Shown: positions 14,157 to 21,995, counted from the first letter of the stretch. The stretch: 64,000 nt of DNA from Vreelandella neptunia (GCF_000712975.1 NZ_JHQL01000003.1:558001-622000); one strand, 5' to 3'. Notes: generated by a model from the letters alone, not told the origin. Numbers and translations are program-made.

Positions 14157-16214
14157 ATGTCGTTAAGTACGTTGTTGAAATTGGATGAGCCAAGCCGCTC
14201 AGAAGCAATTCGTAAAGCTTTCGCTCCCTACACGCCGCTGCTAGAAGTTTCTGAAAATGTTAACTTCGCTATTCTAGCACTGCTTAACTTATCGCATAAG
14301 CGTCAGTTGGCACCCGATTTGTTGAATAAAAAAAGAGCAATTGAAATACTCAAAGATTGGCAGCATATAGAAAGCTGTGCGCAGGAAGTACAGTGGCTGC
14401 ACTCACATAACCTAAAGCACCCTGATACACGTGTTGCACATCAGAGATTGTTAGTAAAAGCTGAGAAGCCCTCGGACAGTGTTGTTTCTTCATATAATAG
14501 CGTAAGACGTTTGGGCTGGTCACACAACTCAGCAGCTGTTAATAAAGCAAAGCTTTTTGGAGCTCAATTTATATTTAATGGTATGACACACTGTTTAGCT
14601 ACTGTCATTATAGATAATGAAGAAAGGTGGAAGGAAGAATTCAAGAAGCTTGGTATATCTGATGGTCAGTGGATTTACCTTCAGTCGCTTTTAGTGAAAT
14701 TTTTTACAGAAAATCTATTACCCTCTTATGTGGATAGATATTCTGTACAAGTGACATTTATCTACCAAGGAAAAGATGTAAGCATTACACCGGTCACATC
14801 ACATTCATTGTTGGCCGATATTCAAATTTCTCGCCGCAATAAAGCTGGGAGTTTTTCAACAATAAAACATTGGCACCCCTCAAGTGTTGGAGATTTAGCA
14901 TCATCACTTGGAGGCAATATCTCCGCTCTTAATTATCCACCTCGCTTGATATCTAATAGTTGCTATAAAAGTGGGAGATTTTCTGAAAGTGTGTGTGTAG
15001 ACTTTCATCACAGTTCTTTAAGAAATAAGTCGTTTATCCTGGCATGTAATGAAATTGTTGAAAGTAAAAGCTTGTTGGTAGCTAAGGAAAGGCGAGATCA
15101 TAGGCGTTCTGCTATTAAGTTGCTGAGGCAGTCTTTATCTGAATGGCTATCCCCAGTTAGCTATTGGCGAAATGTAGGAGGGGAGGTACCTTCAGACTGG
15201 GAAAACAGCACTGCATTTCTTTTGATTTCTGCTCTTGACGAAGATTTACTTGAAATCCTACCTGAGGTTAATAAAGAATTGCACAGTATTTTGGTGAGGT
15301 ATCCCCAAACGCGAAGCTTTGCTTATCATCCAGAGCTATTAATTCCTTTCAAGGCTCAGCTTAAGTCCTTGTTGATTGGGATGAAAATCAAAGAAGGTGA
15401 ACCCATGGCTGAAGAGCCATATCATTACCTTCACTTAAAAAACCTACATGTATTCGATGCGCAGGCGCTATCTTGTCCCTATCTAGTGGGCCTGCCTTCA
15501 CTTCTAGCCGTATGGGGAACAGTCTATAACTACCAGCTACGTTTACGAAACATCCTTAAGCGGAACATTGTCTTTGAAGGAGTTGCCTGGTTTTTGCGGC
15601 AGTATGAGTCCTCCTCGGGTGCCAAGATACCTGCCCCTTATCTACCACCAGCGAAGCCAGGTGAGACTCCCAAGCGGCCAGGTCTTGTTGATATGCGCTT
15701 TTGCGATTTGCGCATGGATTTAGTTATTCGCTATCGACTAGAGGATGGAGGCGATACCCCTCTGGGAAATGACGAATTGACTATGCTGAAGTCTGCGTTC
15801 CCTGGGAGGTTCGCTGGGGGAACTATGCAGCCCCCGCCACTTTATGAAGAGTTGCAGTGGTGCCAACTATATGGAGATGCAAACAGTTTATTGGCAGCCA
15901 TATCGCTTCTGCCGGACGAAGGTCGTTGGGTTGTCGACTCAGAAAAACAGGTGCAAAGCATCGACAGCTTGGTGACATGGTTTTCCAAGCATCCCAATCA
16001 TTTACCTGCTATGAGTGGCTACCAGCTGCTTGAAGAACCTTGCTATCGGTCTGGTTCACACAGGGAACTCCATGCTTATGCTGAGCCTTTAGTCGGTCTA
16101 ACAGAGACGTTGTCATCGGCAAGCGTCAGGCTCAATGGTAAAGCTGACTTTCTTAAAAACGCTTTTTGGAGGTTGAAAAGCCAGAACCTGACTATGCTAA
16201 TGAAAAAAGCATAG
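14157..16214 (+). CDS. cas8f: Type I-F3 Cas8/Cas5 fusion (Cascade large subunit)
   Basis: 685 residues from ATG 14157, four bases after the tniQ stop; the in-frame ATG at 14112 lies within tniQ and is not used. In canonical I-F1, Cas8f (Csy1) and Cas5f (Csy2) are separate; in I-F3 transposons they are fused, and the length here fits the fusion. No strong sequence motif is visible, as is normal for this fast-evolving subunit; the C-terminal third (LVDMRFCDLRMDLVIRY onward) holds the better-conserved segments. Identity rests mainly on position between tniQ and cas7 and on length. The product caps the crRNA 5' end and reads the PAM. No Cas2-3 is encoded. Confidence 0.82.
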   Translation: MSLSTLLKLDEPSRSEAIRKAFAPYTPLLEVSENVNFAILALLNLSHKRQLAPDLLNKKRAIEILKDWQHIESCAQEVQWLHSHNLKHPDTRVAHQRLLVKAEKPSDSVVSSYNSVRRLGWSHNSAAVNKAKLFGAQFIFNGMTHCLATVIIDNEERWKEEFKKLGISDGQWIYLQSLLVKFFTENLLPSYVDRYSVQVTFIYQGKDVSITPVTSHSLLADIQISRRNKAGSFSTIKHWHPSSVGDLASSLGGNISALNYPPRLISNSCYKSGRFSESVCVDFHHSSLRNKSFILACNEIVESKSLLVAKERRDHRRSAIKLLRQSLSEWLSPVSYWRNVGGEVPSDWENSTAFLLISALDEDLLEILPEVNKELHSILVRYPQTRSFAYHPELLIPFKAQLKSLLIGMKIKEGEPMAEEPYHYLHLKNLHVFDAQALSCPYLVGLPSLLAVWGTVYNYQLRLRNILKRNIVFEGVAWFLRQYESSSGAKIPAPYLPPAKPGETPKRPGLVDMRFCDLRMDLVIRYRLEDGGDTPLGNDELTMLKSAFPGRFAGGTMQPPPLYEELQWCQLYGDANSLLAAISLLPDEGRWVVDSEKQVQSIDSLVTWFSKHPNHLPAMSGYQLLEEPCYRSGSHRELHAYAEPLVGLTETLSSASVRLNGKADFLKNAFWRLKSQNLTMLMKKA

Positions 16215-16224
16215 GCAGGTCGGC

Positions 16225-17274
16225 ATGATGAACTCTTTCAGACATCTTAGCTATGAGCGCTCTCTCAATCCGGGCAAGGCGGTTTTTTATTACCGGACAG
16301 TTTCGAGCGAATTTGAGCCGTTGCAAGCTGAAGTGACACGGTTTCGTGGCCCCAAGGCAACGTTTAGTGATGGTTATATGGCATCTGGAACTGCACGCGC
16401 AAAAGAAACAAGTGATTTAGGCTTTTCTAATCCTATCATGCTCGAAACGTGTTATGTACCACCTTTAGTCGATACGGTGTATTGTCGTTTTTCTTTACGC
16501 ATCATTTCAAACAGTTTAGAACCAAATATCTGTGATAATGCAGAAGCAACAAAAGCATTGAGAGAATTTTCTGATACTTATAGAAGTTTGGGCGGATACC
16601 AAGAGCTAGCAACCCGATATGCTAAAAATATTCTTTCAGCTGAGTGGCTTTGGAGAAATAAAGTTGCAAGAGGAATAGTTGTTGAAGTTTCTACCTCAAA
16701 TTTAAAAAACTACTGTGTTAAAGATGTACAGTATAAAGAATGGGGTTCTTCTTGGGAAGGAGATGACCTTAAATCATTAGAAGGACTAGCAGCCGAGCTT
16801 GCAGAAGCACTTTCTTGCCCACAAAAATTTCTTTTTGCTGATGTAACTGCCAAAATAAAAACAGAATTTTGCCAAGAAATCTTTCCCAGTCAATTATTTG
16901 TTGAGAAAGATGATAGAGGCAACGGAAGTGCGGCTAGGCAGTTTATGAAAAGCACAATGAGTGATGGTCGTCAAGCAGTTAGCTTTGGTGCTCATAAGGT
17001 CGGAGCAGCAATTCAAAAAATTGATGACTGGTGGCTAGATAAAGATGCTGAGTACCCCTTAAGGGTGAGCGAGTACGGTGCAGACCGTAGTCGAGTTTTA
17101 GCTATGCGCGAACCGGTTACGAAAAAAGATTTTTATTCGCTGTTAAACGAAGTAACAAGCATTACGAAGGAAATGAGTAAAACCAGACAGGCCAGCTCCA
17201 ATGCACACTACGTGATGTCAGTGCTAGTGAAAGGAGGTATGTTCCAAAAAGGAATTAAGAAGGGTGAAAAATGA
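16225..17274 (+). CDS. cas7f: Type I-F3 Cas7 (Csy3-like backbone subunit)
   Basis: 349 residues; ATG 16225 (ATG 16228 is next) after AGGTCGGC. Csy3-type features include LSYERSLNPGKAVFYYR at the N-terminus, SDGYMASGTARAKETSDLGF (a finger region) and the SFGAHKVGAAIQKIDDWW segment. Six copies form the crRNA-binding backbone in I-F complexes, with a thumb kinking the guide at every sixth base. Length equals the family's usual 340-355. The stop overlaps the cas6 start (ATGA at 17271-17274). Confidence 0.88.
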   Translation: MMNSFRHLSYERSLNPGKAVFYYRTVSSEFEPLQAEVTRFRGPKATFSDGYMASGTARAKETSDLGFSNPIMLETCYVPPLVDTVYCRFSLRIISNSLEPNICDNAEATKALREFSDTYRSLGGYQELATRYAKNILSAEWLWRNKVARGIVVEVSTSNLKNYCVKDVQYKEWGSSWEGDDLKSLEGLAAELAEALSCPQKFLFADVTAKIKTEFCQEIFPSQLFVEKDDRGNGSAARQFMKSTMSDGRQAVSFGAHKVGAAIQKIDDWWLDKDAEYPLRVSEYGADRSRVLAMREPVTKKDFYSLLNEVTSITKEMSKTRQASSNAHYVMSVLVKGGMFQKGIKKGEK

Positions 17275-17879
17275 GATACTTTTTTTACATAAGATATTTA
17301 ATTCCTTCAGCTAATCACGCATTTTTAGCAGGGAGGTGTATTGCTTGCTTACATGGGTTTATAAGCGGCCCTAAAATAACGAGTTCCGGCATTGGTGTTT
17401 CGTTTCCATCATGGGCTACGGATACAGTTGGGGATTCAATCGCTTTCGTGAGTAAAGATATTAATGCTTTGTCCTACTTATCATCAGTGCGGTATTTTAA
17501 GAATATGGCGGACGAAGGGTTTATTGAAATTAGTGATATTAAAATGGTTCCAGCGACATTGGAGGAAGTGAGATTTATTAGAAATCAGCATGTTGCTAAA
17601 TCTTTTCCAGGAGAAATTAAGAGACGGCTGATCCGCAGCAAAAATCGAGCTGAAAAACGTGGCGAGACGTTCATGCCTGGCAGTGTTGTATCAGATCGCT
17701 TCGTTGATTACTGCCACGTAATTCCTATTGATAGCCGCTCATCAGGCCAACGCTTTCCGCTGTATATCCAGTGTGAAGCTCTCAGCGAAGAAAGCAAATG
17801 CGGTAGCTACAATAGCTACGGGTTGGCTACACAACATACACACTCTGGTTCTGTGCCAAATTTTAAGCAGATTACCTAA
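17271..17879 (+). CDS. cas6f: Type I-F3 Cas6 (Csy4-like crRNA endonuclease)
   Basis: 202 residues, overlapping cas7 by four bases. A Csy4-like start (YFFYIRYLIPSANHAFLAGR) is followed by LHGFI, with His28 at the place of the catalytic His29 of Csy4. A basic helix RRLIRSKNRAEKRG (about residues 119-132) would grip the repeat hairpin, as Csy4's arginine-rich helix does. It cuts repeats and stays bound to the crRNA 3' stem, where it contacts TniQ. The array starts 124 bases after the stop. Confidence 0.88.
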   Translation: MRYFFYIRYLIPSANHAFLAGRCIACLHGFISGPKITSSGIGVSFPSWATDTVGDSIAFVSKDINALSYLSSVRYFKNMADEGFIEISDIKMVPATLEEVRFIRNQHVAKSFPGEIKRRLIRSKNRAEKRGETFMPGSVVSDRFVDYCHVIPIDSRSSGQRFPLYIQCEALSEESKCGSYNSYGLATQHTHSGSVPNFKQIT

Positions 17880-18003
17880 ATATTTTCAGAATATATATTA
17901 TTATAGTTATCAATGACTTGCTCTAGTTGCGCTAAAAAAGGGTATTTTTAACGTTTTGTACTTATCTTGTTGATGCCTATATTTATACTGCTAGCTAGGT
18001 CTA

Positions 18004-18146
18004 GTGAACCGCCGAATAGGCAGCTGAAAAAGAGGCAACGGACAGAGCGATTGCAGAAGCGGAGTGAACCGCCGAATAGGCAGCTGATATTAGGACTGGA
18101 AGCCAGCAACGGTAATGATACACACCGCCGCAAGGCAGCAATAGTT
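18004..18146 (+). CRISPR. Short I-F3 CRISPR array: two repeats, a degenerate third, two spacers
   Basis: Repeat 1 (18004-18031) and repeat 2 (18064-18091) share GTGAACCGCCGAATAGGCAG then CTGA; they differ in the last bases (AAAA versus TATT), so the two guides get different 5' handles. Period is 60 bp (28 + 32), standard for type I-F, and the repeat closely resembles that of V. cholerae Tn6677. The hairpin is CCGCC/GGCAG with one C-A mismatch. Spacer 1 is 18032-18063; spacer 2 runs from 18092 to about 18119-18123. The third, degenerate repeat (about 18120-18146) keeps ACCGCCG and GGCAGC but has a shorter loop (CAA in place of AATA). Spacer 2 resembles ffs; see findings. Confidence 0.9.
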
Positions 18147-18151
18147 CTAAA

Positions 18152-18179
18152 CCCTCCAAGATTTCTTGGAGGGTTTTTT
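18152..18179 (+). terminator. Rho-independent terminator after the CRISPR array
   Basis: CCCTCCAAG and CTTGGAGGG, a perfect 9-bp stem with a 4-base loop, followed by TTTTTT. It starts just after the degenerate third repeat, so it ends the pre-crRNA transcript. Confidence 0.9.
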
Positions 18180-18261
18180 GTGGTGCTAGGTGAAGGCTAT
18201 TTCTGAAGATGAGTTGGTTTGCTCTTAGTGCATCAGCCGGGGTAATAATGAATACCTACCT

Positions 18262-18732
18262 TCACGCCACACCGCCACACTCCATAGCGAGGAGTAGACG
18301 CCGAACCTGTTTGGCCTCGATATCAGTACCACAGAGCATGACAGGTGCCTGTCCTCCCAGCGCTTCGTTCGAACTAGACATCCAGTTGATCGTGGCCAGC
18401 TTGTCCTCGAATACCACCATCGCGAGGTGATTTACGGTCGCAACCCTATCAAGACGTTCTGATGTCACTGAGTTTAGATTTTTTCCTTCACGTCTGCGGC
18501 GGTGAACAGCCGAGACGGACACATTGAACAATGCCTTAACCTGCTTATCCTGTAGCTGAAAGGTCTCTTGCACTGTTAGCAATAACGTTGGTGAGAGGCC
18601 CTCCTGGATACTTTGTAAACGCTCAGACTCTTTACGCATCGCTTGGGCTGTGATGAACCGCCAGAACTCTGCTGTCCGTATTTCACGCTTATTATTCCCA
18701 GCTTTAAGAGGCGAGATTGGTGGTTCTGGCAT
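18262..18732 (-). CDS. Xre/MbcA/ParS-type antitoxin-like regulator
   Basis: 156 residues from ATG 18732, chosen for GAGG seven bases upstream; the frame reaches ATG 18768. LQDKQVKALFNVSVSAVHRR looks like the Xre-type helix-turn-helix, and the last 60 residues (RLDRVATVNHLAMVVFEDK, then WMSSSNEALGGQAPVML) match the ParS/MbcA toxin-binding domain. The usual RES toxin would follow the stop but the next frame ends within a few codons, so the protein is orphaned. Its place between the array terminator and the transposon end, facing the cas operon, allows a role in control of the element. I-F3a elements carry an Xre regulator, but this protein's family differs, so the role is inference. Confidence 0.65.
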   Translation of the reverse strand: MPEPPISPLKAGNNKREIRTAEFWRFITAQAMRKESERLQSIQEGLSPTLLLTVQETFQLQDKQVKALFNVSVSAVHRRRREGKNLNSVTSERLDRVATVNHLAMVVFEDKLATINWMSSSNEALGGQAPVMLCGTDIEAKQVRRLLLAMECGGVA

Positions 18733-18768
18733 AAGTTGCCTCATCAAGTAGTGGTTATGAAACTCCAC

Positions 18769-19106
18769 AAGAAGCGGAGATGGATAACAGCACGGAGCGA
18801 CTGTTTCTGGTTGAAGTGTAGTCTGTATCCCATAGTTGGTTGTGCTTGCGAACTATGTTTTTAGGTATCGGCACTGGATGGGTCTATGTCGAAGTATGAA
18901 GAGAATATAGACATGGTATGGTGGCCAGATCAGCCATATAACCAGCTTCTCTTGTGAGCTTTTCATAGCTGAATTCAACGTAAGTTGTAAGGTGTCCATT
19001 TTAGCGGAATGCTCAGCAGTTTTGATCATGTGCTGCGGCCAAGAGCTGTTTATAAGGATGTTTTTTTATGACGTTATTTTGCTACCAGAGCAAACGATCG
19101 TTTTAC
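18769..19106. other. Gene-free internal flank of the transposon end
   Basis: No gene, RNA or terminator recognised. GTCCATTTTAGCGGAAT at about 18994-19010 loosely resembles the repeated sites further right (GTCATTTTGCGGTGGAAT) and may be a decayed fourth copy. Confidence 0.3.
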
Positions 19107-19212
19107 TTTATGTCATCTTAAAGTGGAAAAATTATGTCATTTTGCGGTGGAATTCCTGATGTAAGTGGCTGTTTTTTCGTTCTGGTTATGTCAGATTGAA
19201 GTGGAAACGACA
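19107..19212. repeat. Transposon end with three presumed TnsB-binding repeats
   Basis: Three direct repeats: TTTATGTCATCTTAAAGTGG (19107-19126, plus AAAA), TTATGTCATTTTGCGGTGGA (19132-19151) and TTATGTCAGATTGAAGTGGA (19186-19205, then AACGACA). Consensus TTATGTCATNTTNAAGTGGA. The last one runs to 19212, so read inward the terminus is TGTCGTTTCCACTTC, the TGT-type end of Tn7-like and Tni elements. Arrays of about 22-bp direct repeats at the end are the known layout of TnsB sites. Confidence 0.8.
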
Positions 19213-19358
19213 TTTCTGCTTTGGTTTTTCCCCGCCGTTCTATTTTTTCTTGTATTTGCCCTATTATTACCCTCTTACCAGCACCATTGGTTGTTGTGCC
19301 TTTGTTTGCGCATTCTCGTTAATTCAGGTATTCAGATACTTTTGCTCTGGATAACCCT
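19213..19358. other. Chromosomal flank of the insertion
   Basis: TTTCT at 19213-19217 is the candidate 5-bp target duplication. The stretch up to the DUF3750 start is the leader of that gene. No ffs-like sequence is present here, so if spacer 2 targets ffs, the target lies at the other end of the element. Confidence 0.5.
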
Positions 19359-20120
19359 ATGAAACCTATACTGCGCTGGCTGTTTGGCCTGGTCGCGTTA
19401 TTAGCGCTACTGCTTGCGGGGCCTGCCTGGCTATTGGCGAGCAATCAAGTAGACACTGATGGTCACTGGTCAACCCTTGATCGTTCTTCAGCGGGTTTAG
19501 CGCCTGACCCTGAGAGCGTGCAAGAGGCCGTTGTTCAGGTTTATGCCGCGCGTGCTTATAACTGGCGCGGAGCATTTGGTGTCCATATCTGGATTGCAAC
19601 AAAAGCAGAAGGGGCGGCGGACTATCGGCTGCACCAGGTATTGAGCTGGCGTCGGCCAACCGTGGTTTCGTCAATCGATACCCCTGACCGGGCGTGGTTT
19701 GGTAATCCTCCAGAACTACTGGCAGACTACCGTGGTGAAGAAGCTGCACGCTTGATACCAATGATTGCCGAAGCCGTGGCGCGCTATCCCCAAGCCGACC
19801 TTTATCGGGTATGGCCTGGCCCTAACAGTAATAGCTTTATTGCCTGGGTCATAAGAGAGGTCGAAGGCTTAGACGTTGCATTGCCAACCACTGCGGTTGG
19901 TAAAGATTATTTGTTTAATGGTGTTGCTGCCACAGTGCCCAGCGGCTCTGGCTATCAGCTTTCACTTGGTGGGGTGATGGGCATTATGTTTGCGCTGGAA
20001 GAGGGATTGGAAATTAATCTGTTGGGGCTGAGCGCGGGCATTGATTTTATGCGTCCTGCTATCAAGCTGCCTGGTATCGGTCGTCTTGGCATGCCTACCA
20101 AGGTGGCAGGTAATGAATAG
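19359..20120 (+). CDS. DUF3750 family protein (membrane or exported)
   Basis: 253 residues. An N-terminal hydrophobic segment (LFGLVALLALLLAGPAWLLA, about residues 9-28) is a signal anchor or signal peptide. The body matches DUF3750: VQVYAARAYNWRGAFGVHIW, YRVWPGPNSNSFIAWVIREV and the LSLGGVMGIMFALEEGLEIN end. No enzymatic role is known to me. It is the first chromosomal gene after the transposon end and reads away from it, so its native promoter region may have been altered. Confidence 0.75.
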   Translation: MKPILRWLFGLVALLALLLAGPAWLLASNQVDTDGHWSTLDRSSAGLAPDPESVQEAVVQVYAARAYNWRGAFGVHIWIATKAEGAADYRLHQVLSWRRPTVVSSIDTPDRAWFGNPPELLADYRGEEAARLIPMIAEAVARYPQADLYRVWPGPNSNSFIAWVIREVEGLDVALPTTAVGKDYLFNGVAATVPSGSGYQLSLGGVMGIMFALEEGLEINLLGLSAGIDFMRPAIKLPGIGRLGMPTKVAGNE

Positions 20121-20267
20121 CTAGTTAATAGACGGCCAGTTAATAGGCAGATGCATGACGCGGCAGCGCACTCCATACGCCCCGGCCCTTGGTTCAGTTA
20201 ACCTGCTAAGCGGCAGTACAGCTCAATAATCAAGCAAAACGAATCATCAAGCAAAAGGAGCACTCCA

Positions 20268-20612
20268 GTGACACATCAAACCTCGTTGGTGCTTCGTTTG
20301 CGTGCATGGCTGCAGTCGCTGCCTGATAACGCCGTGCCTACTACCTATCGAGACGCCGCGGCAGCCATGCAGTTAACGCCGCCTGGTACCATACGGCAGG
20401 TCACGGAAGCGCTGGAAATTATGATGCGCGAGGATATTGCCGCCGAACGCCCAATGATGGCAGCTCTAGTGATCAGTCGGCGGGGCGACCTGCCCGGGCC
20501 GGGGTTCTTTGAGTTGGCAGTGGCGCTTGGCCGCCTGCCGGAAGATCCTGCATCGCATCGCATGGCCTACCGCGAAGAGTTCGACCACGCCCTTGCCTCA
20601 AGACGTCTTTAA
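20268..20612 (+). CDS. Conserved hypothetical protein
   Basis: 114 residues from a GTG start with AAAGGAG seven bases upstream. The protein has a winged-helix-like look (VPTTYRDAAAAMQLTPPGTI, then REDIAAERPMMAALVISRRG) resembling small DNA-binding or DNA-transaction proteins such as alkyltransferase-like folds, but I cannot assign it. The inverted repeat at 20607-20626 overlaps the stop codon and may end transcription. Confidence 0.6.
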   Translation: MTHQTSLVLRLRAWLQSLPDNAVPTTYRDAAAAMQLTPPGTIRQVTEALEIMMREDIAAERPMMAALVISRRGDLPGPGFFELAVALGRLPEDPASHRMAYREEFDHALASRRL

Positions 20613-20656
20613 GTACCGTCTTAAAGGAGCGAGTACTTGAAAGCGAGTACTTGAAA
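20607..20656. repeat. Inverted repeat and 14-bp tandem duplication
   Basis: CTTTAAG/CTTAAAG (20607-20626) is followed by two perfect tandem copies of GCGAGTACTTGAAA (20629-20642, 20643-20656), then looser copies. It lies between two convergent genes. Confidence 0.6.
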
Positions 20657-20714
20657 ACGCGTGTCTGAAAACGAGTTGTTGAAAGCGTTTTATTGCCCAC
20701 CACGTTAATCTGAT

Positions 20715-21995
20715 CTATTGAAGCCATGCGACTGTTAACCCAGCCGCTAATGACAACAGCATAGGCCCCGCCACCTGTATACCCAATTCTTTGCAGCCAA
20801 TGGCACCAGCGATAGCCGATTTTACTAAGTTGTTGGTGGCTGCTGCGATGACAATGCCGATGACGGCTGTTTGCAGGGCTAGCGAGTCCTGAGACATCCG
20901 AGTTAGTGACAGGGTGATAGCATCTACATCGGCTATTCCGGAGGTGGCTGCCAGCACGTAAATGCCCAAATCACCTAGCCATGCCTGCAGGAACTCCCCC
21001 AACAGAAGGATAGCCACCAATAATAGGCCAAACAGCAGCGCGGGTTTTAAATCTAAAGGATTTTGGGTAAGTTCCGGTCGACCTACGTTTAGGCGCTTCG
21101 CGTATCGCTTCCAGATGAAAAAGGCAGGTATGTACAGTAACAGGGTCATCACCACAATAGGCCATACCAGCCTGGGTAATAGCGCAGGGTTAATCAAGGC
21201 ACAGTAGATCAGAATGCGTGGGAACATAGTGCCGCAAGCAATGAGAATGCCACTAGCAAACTGTGGGCTTACGTCTGGCGAGAGCTTGGATTGCCTAGCA
21301 TAGTGCAGTGTTAAAGCGGTAGAGGAGCTGAGTCCCGCAAACAGGCTGGTAAACAGAATGCCTTTGCTAGTACCTGCCAGCCGAATGGCGAAGTAGCCTA
21401 CAAAGGAAACCGAGGCGATCAGTACAACCATCCACCAAATTTCTTGCGGGTTGAGAACGCCGCCAGGACCTAAGTCTTCATTCGGCAGCAAGGGCAGCAT
21501 CACGACTGAGATAACCAGCAGCTTTAAAGCTGCATCTAACTCGTGTTCTTGCAGCTTATCGATTAGCCCATGTATCTCCTGCTTGTTATCTAACAGTAGT
21601 GCTGTTACTACCGCGGCAGCGGTGGCGATGGCTGGGTCTATGGCAACGGCAATAGCGCCATAGCAGAAGGTGAGCACGATGCCGATGGTGCCAGTGATAC
21701 TGAAATTACGTATATGGGTGAGCCTTTCATTAAATGCCACCAGAGCCATAGCCACTACGCTAATGAGCAGGACTGGAAAGGCCCACTCGGTAACTTCTTT
21801 TGCCAGCAGGGCAGCCACGCCCCCTAGCAGGCCAATCAGGGCAAAGGTGCGAATACCGGCAATTCGTTCTCCGCTGGCTTGTTTCCTGGCATCCCATCCG
21901 CGCTCTAAACCAATAATAGCGCCCAATAGCAGGGCAATGGCTAGATGAAGGCTAGTTTGGTTGTCAATAATAAACTGACTGGTGACGTCATCCAT
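20715..21995 (-). CDS. MgtC/SapB-family membrane protein with DUF4010 domain
   Basis: 426 residues from ATG 21995, preceded by GGAG; ATG 22013 is the longer option. The N-terminus LHLAIALLLGAIIGLERGWD with RIAGIRTFALIGLLGG is the MgtC signature. The C-terminal half is DUF4010: LAATSGIADVDAITLSLTRM and a run of helices. About 12 membrane segments. MgtC proteins are linked to survival at low Mg and to ATP-synthase inhibition; the fused long forms are poorly understood and may be transporters. It stands alone on its strand, convergent with the gene at 20268. Confidence 0.8.
   Translation of the reverse strand: MDDVTSQFIIDNQTSLHLAIALLLGAIIGLERGWDARKQASGERIAGIRTFALIGLLGGVAALLAKEVTEWAFPVLLISVVAMALVAFNERLTHIRNFSITGTIGIVLTFCYGAIAVAIDPAIATAAAVVTALLLDNKQEIHGLIDKLQEHELDAALKLLVISVVMLPLLPNEDLGPGGVLNPQEIWWMVVLIASVSFVGYFAIRLAGTSKGILFTSLFAGLSSSTALTLHYARQSKLSPDVSPQFASGILIACGTMFPRILIYCALINPALLPRLVWPIVVMTLLLYIPAFFIWKRYAKRLNVGRPELTQNPLDLKPALLFGLLLVAILLLGEFLQAWLGDLGIYVLAATSGIADVDAITLSLTRMSQDSLALQTAVIGIVIAAATNNLVKSAIAGAIGCKELGIQVAGPMLLSLAAGLTVAWLQ

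Larger units (their letters stand above)
1..19212. mobile_element. Type I-F3 CRISPR-associated Tn7-like transposon (partial, one end inside window)
   Basis: The element is defined by tniQ, cas8/5, cas7, cas6, a short array and a repeat-bearing terminus at 19212. This gene set, without cas1 or cas2-3, is the known signature of I-F3 CRISPR-associated transposons, in which a TniQ-Cascade complex directs TnsABC-dependent insertion. No tnsA, tnsB or tnsC is seen between 1 and 19212, so they and the second end are inferred to lie before position 1. Everything from 1 to about 12.7 kb is then cargo. The chromosome resumes at 19213, and TTTCT at 19213-19217 is the expected 5-bp target duplication to look for beside the other end. 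The element type is firm; the left boundary is unseen. Confidence 0.85.

Noticed and set aside
18004..18091. A defence-type I-F1 CRISPR system
   Set aside because: No cas1 or cas2-3, cas8 and cas5 are fused, and tniQ leads the operon; these fit I-F3, not a defence system.
18988..19010. GGTGTCCATTTTAGCGG as a second transposon end
   Set aside because: It lies internal to three better repeats and lacks the TGTCG terminus; listed only as a possible decayed site.
19262..19293. Weak match of the 3' part of spacer 2 (GGTAATGATA) to the flank next to the transposon end (GGTAATAATA on the minus strand)
   Set aside because: Only about 10 bases agree, and the remaining 19 positions of the guide match at about chance level. 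The ffs-like match over positions 1-19 is far better.
20971..21165. Open frames on the strand opposite the MgtC-type gene and inside groL, accC and dsbD
   Set aside because: They have no ribosome sites, overlap strongly conserved genes and show shadow composition.
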